Shown here piece after piece: positions 17,130 through 26,553 of a stretch of 64,000 nt of DNA. The stretch comes from JAXLWB01 sp046328715 (GTDB lineage: Bacteria; Chloroflexota; Anaerolineae; Caldilineales; Caldilineaceae). The position numbers and the translations under genes were made by a program. Numbering within the stretch: the stretch's first letter is position 1; each line of letters starts with the position of its first letter. The notes under the pieces were generated by a model. That model was not told the DNA's origin. It searched no databases and worked only from the letters and a program-made list of their open reading frames with translations. The stretch is from contig JAXLWB010000004.1 in assembly GCA_046328715.1 (NCBI GenBank), forward strand, positions 62,001 to 126,000, in the 5' to 3' direction.

Positions 17130-17675
17130 ATGAACTTTATGTTGAAACTTGCGACATTACCAATCAATTTAACTTGGAAGTTTGGTGCCACCGGTATGAA
17201 GTGGCTCAAAATCGTGCATATCTTCCTTTCCATTCTGTTCTTGGGTGGCATCCTGAGTTCATTCATGCTGACCTTGGGCATGGATTTGACCAACTATGCT
17301 GCGGTCTTTGCCAGTTACAAAAGTATTGTGCTAATCAGCGATCACATTGTTCGTTATGGTGGAGTCGGCAACCTGCTTTTGGGCGTGATCTATGGTGCCT
17401 TTACGACCTGGGGATTTTTCAAACATAGGTGGCTAACGGTCAAATGGATCATCTTTGTGGGTCAAACCCTGGTGGGAATTGTAATCGTTGATGGCCTGAT
17501 GGTGAGCAATATGCTGTTATTGGAAACTCAAGGGGCGGCTGCTTTGAGCAACCCCGTTTTCCTGCATGATCATTATCTACGTCAAGCGGTTGTGGTGGTA
17601 CAGATCCTGTTAACCCTCTTTATCCTTGTCATTTCCGGTCTAAAGCCGTGGCGCAGCAAGAAGAAAGGGGCATGA
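17130..17675 (+). CDS. Four-helix membrane protein, DUF2269-like
   Basis: 181 aa. After a 20-residue leader the sequence enters WLKIVHIFLSILFLGGIL, the start typical of DUF2269-type membrane proteins (a conserved His in the first helix). Four helices: about 24-44, 65-88, 100-125 and 150-172. A second start at Met24 (ATG 17199, MKWLKIVHI) would remove the odd leader and fits the family better, but no clear ribosome site decides. Function unknown; such proteins are often near redox or stress genes. Confidence 0.6.
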   Translation: MNFMLKLATLPINLTWKFGATGMKWLKIVHIFLSILFLGGILSSFMLTLGMDLTNYAAVFASYKSIVLISDHIVRYGGVGNLLLGVIYGAFTTWGFFKHRWLTVKWIIFVGQTLVGIVIVDGLMVSNMLLLETQGAAALSNPVFLHDHYLRQAVVVVQILLTLFILVISGLKPWRSKKKGA

Positions 17676-17694
17676 TTTCTGATTGATGTCTGGA

Positions 17695-17760
17695 TCTGAA
17701 ACGTGATCCTTGATCTGTGAAGTGCTATCGAAAATTTACGGATCACGCATCACGTTTCAC
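17695..17760. repeat. Repeat-word hairpin (GAAACGTGAT vocabulary)
   Basis: GAAACGTGAT (17698-17707) pairs with ATCACGTTTC (17749-17758), and TGATC with GATCA inside. The same words form the hairpin at 25366-25416. It follows the membrane protein stop at 17675. The remaining 17761-17983 before the fasciclin gene is AT-rich and should hold its promoter, but no consensus stood out. Confidence 0.65.
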
Positions 17761-17983
17761 ATAAAATATGCACTTAACCCTGGCGATCAACAGGATGCAC
17801 AAGTTATGTTTATATTCTGTTTAGGATTTGCTTAGATTTTGATGAGATTGGTACTTTTTTTACCTCCGTTTGTCCCCGGTGCCGCTAAGCTGTCCACAGC
17901 TTGAACAAGAAATGAAATGATTTTGCAAAGGTTTGAGCTATAGTGCATCAAGAAATTTCAAAACTAAACAAAGGGAACAGACC

Positions 17984-18991
17984 ATGATGAAAAAGATTGC
18001 TGTAATCTCATTGATTGCGTGCTTGACACTCACAGCCTGTGCTCCAATCAGTCCAGCAGCCGCACCAGCCGCAGCTGAACCGACCGCTGCCCCCGCCGAA
18101 GCCACAGAAGCGCCTGTTGCTGAGGCAAAAGATATTGTTGACACCGCAGTAGAAGCTGGTAGCTTCACCACTTTGGTTGCAGCTGTACAAGCGGCTGAAC
18201 TGGTAGATACGTTGAAGGGCGAAGGTCCCTTTACGGTCTTTGCTCCCAGTGACGAAGCCTTTGCCAAGCTCGACAAGGCAACCATCGATGCACTGTTGGC
18301 CGACCCCAAAGGAGATTTGACACAGATTCTGCTTTACCATGTGGTGCCTGGTAAGGTAATGGCTGCTGATGTCAAGGACGGGATGGAGGCGACCACTGCA
18401 CAGGGCGGCACTGTCAAATTCAGCGTCAAAGATGGCAAGGTAATGATCAATGACGCGACCATTGTCACTACTGACATTGAGGCTTCGAATGGTGTGATTC
18501 ACGTAATCGACAGTGTGATCATGCCGCCTGCTGCAGAAGCCAGTGAGGCCATGACGACCACAGAAGCGTCCGCCGAACCCATGGATATTGTTGACACCGC
18601 AGTAGCGGCTGGCAGCTTTAATACGCTCGTCGCGGCAGTCCAGGCTGCGGAACTAGTAGACACGTTGAAGGGCGAAGGTCCCTTTACGGTCTTTGCTCCC
18701 AGTGACGAAGCCTTTGCCAAGATCGACAAGGCAACTCTCGACACACTGTTAGCTGATCCAAAGGGTGCTTTGACGCAGATCCTGCTCTATCATGTGGTCC
18801 CTGGCAAGGTGATGGCTGCCGATGTGACCGATGGATTGGAAGCAACGACAGCACAGGGTGGGAAGGTCAAATTCACTGTCAAAGATGGCAAGGTAATGAT
18901 CAATGATGCGACGGTGGTTACTACCGATATCGAGGCTTCAAATGGTGTGATTCACGTGATCGACAGCGTGATTATGCCACCCAGCCAATAA
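17984..18991 (+). CDS. Lipoprotein with two fasciclin (FAS1) domains
   Basis: 335 aa from ATG 17984 (MMKKIAVISLIACL). Lipobox LTAC gives a lipidated Cys near residue 19, followed by an Ala/Pro/Glu-rich linker. Two FAS1 domains (about residues 50-180 and 200-335) each begin DIVDTAV.AGSF.TLV.AVQ and contain the H2-like box YHVVPGKV. FAS1 domains mediate adhesion to surfaces, matrix or other cells. The domains arose by recent duplication: 60 nt at 18209-18268 are identical to 18662-18721 (offset 453). Followed by a strong terminator at 19009-19050. Surface-exposed adhesion is inferred. Confidence 0.93.
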   Translation: MMKKIAVISLIACLTLTACAPISPAAAPAAAEPTAAPAEATEAPVAEAKDIVDTAVEAGSFTTLVAAVQAAELVDTLKGEGPFTVFAPSDEAFAKLDKATIDALLADPKGDLTQILLYHVVPGKVMAADVKDGMEATTAQGGTVKFSVKDGKVMINDATIVTTDIEASNGVIHVIDSVIMPPAAEASEAMTTTEASAEPMDIVDTAVAAGSFNTLVAAVQAAELVDTLKGEGPFTVFAPSDEAFAKIDKATLDTLLADPKGALTQILLYHVVPGKVMAADVTDGLEATTAQGGKVKFTVKDGKVMINDATVVTTDIEASNGVIHVIDSVIMPPSQ

Positions 18992-19008
18992 ATTTCTGAC
19001 TTGGTGAC

Positions 19009-19050
19009 AAAAAAGAGCCCGGTGCTAATCAATGCACCGGGCTCTTTTTT
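19009..19050. terminator. Bidirectional intrinsic terminator
   Basis: An AAAAAAGAGCCCGGTGC arm and its exact complement around an 8-nt loop, with A-run and T-run on opposite sides. It stops both the fasciclin gene (plus) and the peptide transporter operon (minus, last stop at 19056). Confidence 0.93.
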
Positions 19051-19055
19051 GTCTC

Positions 19056-20078
19056 TTAAACGGCTAATTCTTCTGCCATTTCTTTGCCACCGATGGTTGG
19101 GGCATTTTTGTAGAGGTAGCAGGCAACGGCCCGTTTAGGATTGGTCCGATAAAGTGGTGGGGCTTTTTCGTGACACTCGTCCATCACAAAAGGACAGCGA
19201 TTGGCAAATTTGCAGCCATGGGTACTCTTGGCCGCCGTGCGGGTTGCCGACGCCTTGCGTTCCAGATCGCCCTCATTGCCCCAAGGATGATCGGGATCGG
19301 GTAGTGGGATAGAACTGACTAGCAGGCGCGTGTAGGGGTGTTGTGGGTCTTTGATCACATTCTCTACACTGCCCATCTCGGCAACCGAACCGCGGTAGAG
19401 AATGTAAATATAGTCGCTAATCTGGTAGGCGGTGGTGAGGTCGTGAGTAATGTAGAGCAGCGAAATTCCCAGTTCGCGTTTAACCTTCATCAAACTTTCC
19501 AGGATCGTGGCACGCAGCGAAGCGTCCACCATCGACACCGGTTCATCGGCCAGGATGATCTTGGGGTTAAGCAGCAAGGCGCGCGCCACCATAATGCGCT
19601 GGCGTTGACCGCCACTCAACTGGTGGGGATAACGGCCAAGCGTATCTTCGGGGCGCAGCCCTGCCATCTGCAAGCTTTCGCCGATCAACCGTTCAGCATC
19701 CTGGTGCGAGCTAGCCAGATTAAACTTGCGCACGGGGATGGTGAGCACCTGATCAACCTTGTAAAAGGGGTTGTAGGCTTCAAACGGGTCCTGGAAGATT
19801 GCCTGCACTTGGCGCCGAAAGCTTTTGCGATCGTCGTGTTTCATCTTTCCCAATTCTTGCTGGCGAAAGCGAATTGCTCCAGTAGAGGGTTGGATCATGC
19901 CTAGCAGGAGGCGGGCAAGCGTCGTTTTGCCGCTGCCACTTTCCCCAGCGATAGCGACGATCACCGGTTTTTCTTCGTTAATGATCAGCGAAACGTCATC
20001 CACGGCAACGGTCCGCCGCCGGCTGAGAAGACCATCCCCAAAGATTTTACTTACATTGAGTGCTTCCAAAAGGCGCAT
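19056..20078 (-). CDS. Oligopeptide/dipeptide ABC transporter ATP-binding protein (OppF/DppF type)
   Basis: 340 aa. Walker A is AGESGSGKTT (about 45-54), signature LSGGQRQR, Walker B KIILADEPVS. The C-terminal oligopeptide-transporter domain carries the Cys cluster CKFANRCPFVMDECHEKAP seen in Opp/Dpp ATPases. Last gene of the minus-strand opp-like operon. A 69-bp gap separates it from the OppD-type gene. Substrate could be peptides or, as often in this class, oligosaccharides or nickel. Confidence 0.92.
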   Translation of the reverse strand: MRLLEALNVSKIFGDGLLSRRRTVAVDDVSLIINEEKPVIVAIAGESGSGKTTLARLLLGMIQPSTGAIRFRQQELGKMKHDDRKSFRRQVQAIFQDPFEAYNPFYKVDQVLTIPVRKFNLASSHQDAERLIGESLQMAGLRPEDTLGRYPHQLSGGQRQRIMVARALLLNPKIILADEPVSMVDASLRATILESLMKVKRELGISLLYITHDLTTAYQISDYIYILYRGSVAEMGSVENVIKDPQHPYTRLLVSSIPLPDPDHPWGNEGDLERKASATRTAAKSTHGCKFANRCPFVMDECHEKAPPLYRTNPKRAVACYLYKNAPTIGGKEMAEELAV

Positions 20079-20147
20079 CAGGCTTTACTCCGTCCTAGAG
20101 TGAAACGTAATGAAAAAATGCTTCATCAAGAGAATGCATCTTCTTCA

Positions 20148-21155
20148 TTAGGCATCGTAGAGATGGCAGGCAACCCATCGGTTCGGTTTGATTTCAATAA
20201 GTTCGGGAACGACAGTCGAGCAATGAGGCATGGCTTTGGGGCAGCGCGGGTGAAACATACAACCCGGCGGCGGTGCCAACAAGGAGGGTGTCAAGCCAGG
20301 AATACCTTTAAACATGGCCTTTGACTCCAGTGTGGGCAGACTGCCGATCAGCAATTGGGTGTAGGGATGAAGTGGATCTTTGAAAATATCGCGTACCGGA
20401 CCCACCTCAACCAATTTTCCACCATACATGACGCCGATCCGATTGACAAACTGCGCCATCAGCCCCATATCGTGACCGACCAGAATCACCGAGGCACCAA
20501 GTTCATTCTGCACCCGGCGTAATGTCTCCATCACCTGGCGTTGCACCACCACATCCAAAGCACTGGTCGGCTCGTCGGCGATGATCACCTTGGGATGGAG
20601 TAGAATGCCCATGGCGATACAGACGCGCTGCTTCATGCCGCCACTCAACTCATGGGGATAGCTCTCTAACACATCCGTGCTTAGATCGACCGATTCAAGC
20701 ACACTCTGAACATGGTTTTCCAACACTGCCCCCGACTCATTCTGGCGGTGGGCACGCACTGTGTCGCGCAACTGTTCACCGACCTTCATCATCGGGTTCA
20801 GCGAGTTCATGGCACCTTGGGGAATCAGCGCGATCTCCGCTGAACGGGCCTGGCGCATCTCTTCCTCGGAAAGTTTTAAGAGGTCCTTGCCATCCAACAG
20901 CACCTCGCCTCCCTCAATATAGGCAGGAGGGTTGAGCAGCCGCATCAGGCTCAAGGCTGTCGTGCTCTTGCCCGAACCCGACTCGCCAACTAACCCCAGT
21001 CGTTCATTGCGATTGAGGAAAAAGCTGACGTTGTTGACTGCCTTGACCAAGCCACGCGCTGTGCGATAACTCACACGCAAGTTACGAACTTCGAGTACCT
21101 GATCGTTGACAGTGGATTTTGTTTCGGTTCGGGTTGTACGGGTATCAATTGCCAT
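20148..21155 (-). CDS. Oligopeptide/dipeptide ABC transporter ATP-binding protein (OppD/DppD type)
   Basis: 335 aa from ATG 21153-21155 (MAIDTRTTRTETKS), with AGGAAG 8 nt upstream; longer in-frame versions run into the permease gene. Walker A GESGSGKSTT, signature LSGGMKQR, Walker B KVIIADEPTSALD, and C-terminal CMFHPRCPKAMPHC. It heterodimerises with the OppF-type protein to power the channel made by the two permeases upstream. Confidence 0.92.
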   Translation of the reverse strand: MAIDTRTTRTETKSTVNDQVLEVRNLRVSYRTARGLVKAVNNVSFFLNRNERLGLVGESGSGKSTTALSLMRLLNPPAYIEGGEVLLDGKDLLKLSEEEMRQARSAEIALIPQGAMNSLNPMMKVGEQLRDTVRAHRQNESGAVLENHVQSVLESVDLSTDVLESYPHELSGGMKQRVCIAMGILLHPKVIIADEPTSALDVVVQRQVMETLRRVQNELGASVILVGHDMGLMAQFVNRIGVMYGGKLVEVGPVRDIFKDPLHPYTQLLIGSLPTLESKAMFKGIPGLTPSLLAPPPGCMFHPRCPKAMPHCSTVVPELIEIKPNRWVACHLYDA

Positions 21156-21175
21156 GGTCCATCTTCCTGTCAAGA

Positions 21176-22081
21176 TCAGCCATTTGACTGTCCTTTGAGC
21201 CTGGGGTTCGCATATTTGTCCAATGACATACTCATCTGGAAAAGCCCGGTAAAAATGATCGCTAAAGTAACAACGGGTGGGCCCCACCACCACCACATAC
21301 CTTTAAAGAGCGCTGAGTAGTTGAAGGCATAGTAGAGCGTCCGTCCGATTGTGGGAATGTTTTGCGGACCGAGCCCCAACACTTCCAAACCGACCGAGGC
21401 GAGGATGCCGCTGCTCACAGCACCGACAAATGAGGCGGCCAAGTAGGCAGCCAGGTTAGGCAAAATCTGGAAAATGATGATCTCAAAGTCGTTTTGACCC
21501 GAAAGCCTGGCTACCTCGACAAAGAGTCGCTCGCGCAAACTGAGTGTCTGGGCCCGGATCAAACGTGCGGGCAATGGCCACGACAACAGTCCGACGATCA
21601 TGGCCATGATTTCCACAGTCACCACACGTACATAGGCCGAGACCGTGATCAGAATGGCCAGGGTTGGGATCACCAGCATCACATCGGCAAAGCTGCTAAA
21701 GAAGGTGTCGGCATAACCTTTGTAGTAGCCAGCGAACAGTCCGATCAGCGTACCGATCAAGACACCCACGGTGCCAGCCATGAAGCCAATTTTGAGTGTG
21801 TTCGGAATGCCAATCACCATCACCGCAAACATATCGCGGCCCAAGCCATCGGTTCCGAGTATGTGCTCGGCAGATGGTCTGAGATTAAGCTTGGCAGCGC
21901 CCATGTCGGCCATCTTGGGGCTTACGATCTGCTCGCCAATCAATCCAAAGAGCAGCAATCCGAGTAGCAACACAACGCCGGAGGTGAAGAGGCGGTTTTC
22001 GAGGAAGAAGCCAAGTACGTTGCGTACGATACCTGGTGATTCAGGTTTAGCTGGGGTCGTTCCTGCGGTTGCTGTTGTCAT
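21176..22081 (-). CDS. Peptide ABC transporter permease (OppC/DppC type)
   Basis: 301 aa, six membrane helices. N-terminal OppC_N segment (LGFFLENRLFTSGVVLLLGL) is followed by HILGTDGLGRDMFAVMVIGI, a signature of this permease type. EAA-like loop near FVEVARLSGQNDFEIIIFQI. Start ATG overlaps the OppB stop by one base (TAATG), so translation is coupled. Works with OppB to form the pore. Confidence 0.92.
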   Translation of the reverse strand: MTTATAGTTPAKPESPGIVRNVLGFFLENRLFTSGVVLLLGLLLFGLIGEQIVSPKMADMGAAKLNLRPSAEHILGTDGLGRDMFAVMVIGIPNTLKIGFMAGTVGVLIGTLIGLFAGYYKGYADTFFSSFADVMLVIPTLAILITVSAYVRVVTVEIMAMIVGLLSWPLPARLIRAQTLSLRERLFVEVARLSGQNDFEIIIFQILPNLAAYLAASFVGAVSSGILASVGLEVLGLGPQNIPTIGRTLYYAFNYSALFKGMWWWWGPPVVTLAIIFTGLFQMSMSLDKYANPRLKGQSNG

Positions 22082-23100
22082 TAGCCAGAGCTCTCCGACA
22101 CGTAGGTCACCCGCGGGTCAAGCCGTGGGTAGATCAAATCGATAATCAGCACTGCCAAGCCGACTGAGATCGCAAGGATGAGGGCGATACCCTGAATTAC
22201 GGTGTAATCGCTGTTGACGATCGACATATAAAGCTGATAGCCAAGCCCTGGATAGGAGAATACAATCTCGACCAGGATGGCACCCGAGACGACGTAACCC
22301 AGCGCAATCGCCAGGTGTGCCAACTGTGGCGGGATGGCATTGCGCACGGCATACCACCACAAAATCCGTCGTTTGGGTAAGCCTTTGGCTTCGGCCAGCA
22401 ACATATAGTCTTCGCCAATCGTATTGACCATCAAACTGCGCATCGTCAATGCCCAGCCGCCGAGGCTGGTGAGGATGATCGATAACGCAGGCAGGATGGC
22501 GTGGCTGATGATGGTTCTGATATAGGGCCAAGTGAAGCCTTTAGTAATACCAGAGTCATAAGCCCCGCTCATCGGCAATAGGTGGGTTGTGAAGGCAAAG
22601 AGATACAGCAGCAACATCGCTAACAGATAGTAGGGTAACACGCCACCAAACAAAGTTATTGGCAGTAAAGCTCTTACTAGTTCGGGTGTTCCTCTCCATG
22701 CCAGCAGTGCGCCAACCAAAATACCCAGCACAAAGGTGATCAACACGCTAACCCCAATCAAGCTAATCGACCAGCCAATGGCTGGGCCGACAATATCCCA
22801 CACTTCGGCAGGATAGGCGGAAAGTGACTCACCAAAATCAAAGCGCAGGGTGTTCCACATGTATTTGCCATACTGAATGTAGAGCGGGTCGTCCAGTCCA
22901 AAGCGTTTGCGATAGGCTTCAAACATGGCCTGTCCGTTCTCAATCCCCGCGCTAGCATTTGCCATGCGCGAGGTAATCGCCCCAATTGGGTTACCAGGTG
23001 CCATCCGTGGAATGAAAAAGTTGAATGACGCCGCGACAAAGATCACCAGGAAAAACATGCCGATGCGTCGTACAAAGTAACCGAGGTTGATTCCTCGCAT
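22081..23100 (-). CDS. Peptide ABC transporter permease (OppB/DppB type)
   Basis: 339 aa, six membrane helices. MRGINLGYFVRRIGMFFLVI is a typical OppB start, with FFIPRMAPGNPI soon after and the EAA loop LLAEAKGLPKRRILWWYAVR. Encoded between the binding protein (23434-25257) and OppC. The 333-bp gap to the binding-protein gene holds a repeat-word hairpin, which could reduce the amount of permease relative to binding protein. Confidence 0.92.
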   Translation of the reverse strand: MRGINLGYFVRRIGMFFLVIFVAASFNFFIPRMAPGNPIGAITSRMANASAGIENGQAMFEAYRKRFGLDDPLYIQYGKYMWNTLRFDFGESLSAYPAEVWDIVGPAIGWSISLIGVSVLITFVLGILVGALLAWRGTPELVRALLPITLFGGVLPYYLLAMLLLYLFAFTTHLLPMSGAYDSGITKGFTWPYIRTIISHAILPALSIILTSLGGWALTMRSLMVNTIGEDYMLLAEAKGLPKRRILWWYAVRNAIPPQLAHLAIALGYVVSGAILVEIVFSYPGLGYQLYMSIVNSDYTVIQGIALILAISVGLAVLIIDLIYPRLDPRVTYVSESSG

Positions 23101-23347
23101 TGCAAACTACCTCTCTGTCGTCTAATTACTTTTACAAACTCATGTTACTCAAGAAATGATTGACCCTCGTGGCATCCATGAAAAGGCTGTCTCAACGCAA
23201 CAAGGTCAACTATCATTTCGAAGGAATCCCTCGCTGTCTAACCAACAACGAGGATTTGACTTGCAGCGAAACAACGAGGTTCGTACTGCAAGTAGAATTC
23301 CTTTGCTATGAGGCGAACAGCACCATTTCGAGCTTGCTGTGTAATAT

Positions 23348-23421
23348 GAGTTACAAATTACGAGTTACGAATTGCGAGTTACGATATTAAGTACCGTAAT
23401 TCCTAATTCGTAACTCGTAAT
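23348..23421. repeat. Repeat-word hairpin (AATTCGTAACTCGTAAT vocabulary)
   Basis: A 17-bp perfect stem joins 23357-23373 and 23405-23421. The left arm is a string of near-copies (GAGTTACAAATTAC, GAGTTACGAATTGC, GAGTTACGATATT). Related words occur singly near 39837-39855 and as ACGAATT/AATTCGT near 46625-46655. It lies between oppA-like and oppB-like genes; the rest of 23101-23433 shows nothing else. Confidence 0.75.
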
Positions 23422-23433
23422 CATCAGCCATAG

Positions 23434-25257
23434 CTATTGCGCCGGTTTGATTTCGGTCAACACGCGCAGGAAGTGCTGCCAGTGGTTCGGCGGTTGAACA
23501 TAGTTGTTAGTCTTCGTCGGCCAGTTTGTCCAGTAGGTCTCATTGAAGAGGATGAAGACCGGTGTCTGCACCAGTGGGATGTCGGGCAGTTCATCCGCCC
23601 AAATCGTCACCGCTTTCTTCATCAGATCGGTAACTTTGGGGTCGCCCAAGGGTAGTGCTCCCATCTCATCGATCAGCGCGGAGTACTCATCATTTGACCA
23701 GCGACCGGCGTTATTGGTGTTATCCACATATTCGGTACCAGGGGTGCCAATCGGGTTGACCCACTTCTTGTGATAGCGCTGCATGCCAAACCACGGCTCG
23801 ATCACGCTGCCGCAGCCATCCCAATCCGTGGCGGCGGTGAAATTGCCACGTCCAGTCTGGTCGCGGAAGACGCCCCACTCCAGAATGCGCAGCACTGCAT
23901 CGACACCAACCTCATTCAACTGCTGCACAACCATACGCGCCCACGGCTCCATAAAGGGAGGAAGTACGATGTCGAGGGTGAGGGGCTTGCCGTCGGCACC
24001 GACGTACTTGCCGGAACCACTATCGAGCTTGTACCCATTCTTCTCGATCAACTCACGCGATTTGTCCTGGTTGAACTCACCAATCGGTGCGATGATGTCT
24101 TTGATCGCATCCTGAAATGGTTTCATACCTGCATAGTCAGGGAAGATGAAACTGGATGTCGCACCGGCTCCTTCATTGACCACATCGACAATCTGCTGGC
24201 GATTGATGGCATAGGAGAGCGCCCAGCGCATCTCCTTGTTGTCCCACGGGGCAACGGTGGTATTTAGTGTCAGCATACGCGGGCAGGGGTCAATCCAACC
24301 CAATGGCGGTTCATTCGTGTAGGCGACCAGCTTCGAGTTTTGTCCCTGCATCGCCTGATTCGTACTCGGTGAGTTACCGCCGCCCATATCGGATTCGTTG
24401 TTTACAAGCATTTGGTCGCGTGCTGCCTGGTCAGCAACCCATGGCCGCCGGATTTCCAGTGGCGCTGGCAGATTGAAGGCACCTGTTTTGGCACCCCACC
24501 AGTTGTCGTTACGCTTGTAGTCAAATTCAGTTGACGAGAAACTCTTGACGACATAGGGACCGCTAAAGACAGGCGAGCCGGTCTTTTCATCGTATTCGTT
24601 TTTGAAGGTGACTGGATCTTTACCTTCCCAGATGTGTTTGGGCAGCGGAACAATCGCCTGCGAGGTGGTGCCAGCCAAGTTTTCCATGACGAAGCGTGGA
24701 TTGGAACCGGTTAAGGTGAACTTGATCGTGCGTTCGTCCACCGCCTCGACGGACTTGACCCACTGCGCCACCGCACCCGACCAGTTCAGATTGGGTGCAT
24801 TGTCCTTGAGCATGTTGATGGTGAAGACCACATCATCCGAGGTCAAAGGTTGGCCATCGCTCCACTCGGTGCCTGGACGTAGTTTGACTGTCCATTCGTC
24901 CTGGGCTTCATTCGCTTCGTAACTTTCCGCCAACCAGCCATCGATTTTGCCTGTCTCATAATTCAACATGAAGAGCGGTTCCATCATGTTCTGGTTCATG
25001 CCCTGCAGAATGAAGGTGCCAGGGATGTAGGGATTCCAGATATCGGGAGCCGGGATGTTGACGTTGGAGGGAATGACAAGAATATCCTTGCGTTCCACTT
25101 GTCCAGACGCCGCAGCCGCTGGGGCTGCCTGTGCTTCCTGTCCGGAGGATGCTGCTGGTTGTGCCGGTGCGGCTGCGGGCGCAGCACAGGCAAAGAGCAT
25201 CGCCAGTAGCGTAATCAGTACTGTTGCTCTCAAAAGACTAACTTTCTTCGTAGACAT
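23434..25257 (-). CDS. ABC transporter substrate-binding lipoprotein, family 5 (peptide/oligosaccharide)
   Basis: 607 aa. Signal peptide with lipobox LFAC (Cys24), Ala/Pro linker, then a family-5 fold: LAESYEANEAQDEWTVKLRP and GTEWSDGQPLTSDDVVFTIN are the classic motifs. The family binds peptides, nickel or oligosaccharides; long members in Chloroflexota with DIWNPYIPG-like starts often sit in sugar-related loci, so the ligand is open. First gene of the opp-like operon; promoter region is 25258-25600. Confidence 0.93.
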   Translation of the reverse strand: MSTKKVSLLRATVLITLLAMLFACAAPAAAPAQPAASSGQEAQAAPAAAASGQVERKDILVIPSNVNIPAPDIWNPYIPGTFILQGMNQNMMEPLFMLNYETGKIDGWLAESYEANEAQDEWTVKLRPGTEWSDGQPLTSDDVVFTINMLKDNAPNLNWSGAVAQWVKSVEAVDERTIKFTLTGSNPRFVMENLAGTTSQAIVPLPKHIWEGKDPVTFKNEYDEKTGSPVFSGPYVVKSFSSTEFDYKRNDNWWGAKTGAFNLPAPLEIRRPWVADQAARDQMLVNNESDMGGGNSPSTNQAMQGQNSKLVAYTNEPPLGWIDPCPRMLTLNTTVAPWDNKEMRWALSYAINRQQIVDVVNEGAGATSSFIFPDYAGMKPFQDAIKDIIAPIGEFNQDKSRELIEKNGYKLDSGSGKYVGADGKPLTLDIVLPPFMEPWARMVVQQLNEVGVDAVLRILEWGVFRDQTGRGNFTAATDWDGCGSVIEPWFGMQRYHKKWVNPIGTPGTEYVDNTNNAGRWSNDEYSALIDEMGALPLGDPKVTDLMKKAVTIWADELPDIPLVQTPVFILFNETYWTNWPTKTNNYVQPPNHWQHFLRVLTEIKPAQ

Positions 25258-25365
25258 TTGTGATCTCCATGGTTCTTACTTTCGTGATACATTGTACGGC
25301 TTTAATCACTCATGCCAGTTAATACCAGGGGTAGAGTACGAAAATTACAGAGATGTAGATTTGAT

Positions 25366-25416
25366 GTGAAACGTGATGCGTGAATTTTCGATTGCACTTC
25401 ACGCATCACATTTCAC
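25366..25416. repeat. Repeat-word hairpin (GTGAAACGTGATGCGTGAA)
   Basis: The 19-bp arm at 25366-25384 pairs with 25398-25416 with one mismatch; the loop is 13 nt. The arm is made of GTGA-words. It sits upstream of the binding-protein gene, where a 5'-UTR hairpin could matter. Shares its vocabulary with 17695-17760. Confidence 0.75.
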
Positions 25417-25511
25417 GCATCATACCTAATCAACCTCTAAAACGGTATTACGCTACCCTGTGTTGACTTGACATGTGTCATTACATTTGGATTTCACTAC
25501 GGCTGCTTTGG

Positions 25512-25550
25512 AATGAAAACAGTTTGGGGAATGGTCAAACTGTTTTCATT
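25512..25550. promoter_or_regulatory. 15-bp perfect palindromic hairpin upstream of peptide transporter
   Basis: AATGAAAACAGTTTG at 25512-25526 is exactly complementary to 25536-25550 with a 9-nt centre. It differs in style from the repeat-word hairpins and could be an operator or a terminator. The rest of 25551-25772 is AT-rich and unassigned. Confidence 0.5.
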
Positions 25551-25772
25551 ATACAAGGGATTTTGAGCTTGTCAAATTGAAAAAAAGTTCGGTATACCAA
25601 ATTTGAAATTTACGAATCAACGTTACTTTCTCAAGATTTGCTACGTCATCCCTTGTATGAATCACCCACGTTACGCACTGGTCGGTAGAAACAAGTCGAA
25701 CCAGACCCATTATCTTGGTGACAAGCGTAACTTGAATGAGTCAATCACGATTGACGACAAGGAACACAAACC

Positions 25773-26312
25773 ATGACCGAATCAACCAAACCCGACTTGG
25801 GCCGTCTGGCACAAAGTGCCTATCCAGCCGCTGCCCCCGAAGCACAAGCCGCTGTCGAAGTATCGGCCACTTCTCTAACCCGCAAGGTAATGCTGCGCAC
25901 CCCAGAAGTGGCCTGGATGGAGGCGACGCGTGGATTGCAGGGCAGCTTAATCCGCTCTCTGCGCGACTACAAAACCACCTGGCGTGACAAAAGTGCCATT
26001 GCCAGCCATCGCCAGCGCATGATCGACCAAGTGACCTCGCAATATGTCGATTATCTGCGTGAGGAGGCCAAGTTGGCTTCTGATGCAGCGCTAAAGGCAC
26101 GCGACGCCATTCTGCGCCAGGAGCTCACCAAACTGCGTGCTCAACTCTTTACCCAACTCGCCGATATTACCGGCAAGGCTGTGCTTGATATCGAAGCGAT
26201 CTTTCAGGATTACGCCGCGCGTATCAGCTCGCCCATGCTGCAAGAAGCCTACGCCCGTTTTATCATGAACAAGGTGCTCGACCTGCTCGACCAGTCGCCG
26301 CAGGGGAAGTGA
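25773..26312 (+). CDS. Hypothetical helical protein
   Basis: 179 aa, no membrane segment, rich in Ala, Arg and Gln, and predicted almost wholly helical after a disordered first 30 residues (MTESTKPDLGRLAQSAYPAA). No motif recognised. The gene downstream (26554-27144) also encodes a helical protein with a membrane anchor and lies on the same strand, so the two may act together. The stop is followed at once by words GTGACAAGGTGACAAG and a complementary CTTGTCATC (26309-26358), another weak repeat-word hairpin. Confidence 0.6.
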   Translation: MTESTKPDLGRLAQSAYPAAAPEAQAAVEVSATSLTRKVMLRTPEVAWMEATRGLQGSLIRSLRDYKTTWRDKSAIASHRQRMIDQVTSQYVDYLREEAKLASDAALKARDAILRQELTKLRAQLFTQLADITGKAVLDIEAIFQDYAARISSPMLQEAYARFIMNKVLDLLDQSPQGK

Positions 26313-26553
26313 CAAGGTGACAAGCTGAGGACAAAGCAAGTACATCATCTTGTCATCCCTTGATATTGCTGGCGAATTCAAAGGTGGGAATCAATTCCCC
26401 TACTGACAACGAGAAGTCGCCTCAGCGATTGAGGAAACGTATCTAGTGCCTGAGGGCACTTCTCAGTGTCAGCATCCGATTTTAATCGGGCAGCGATTTC
26501 GCCAGCAGCGTCATCCCTTCATCTTGTCCTAATTATAACGACAATCTCACTTT

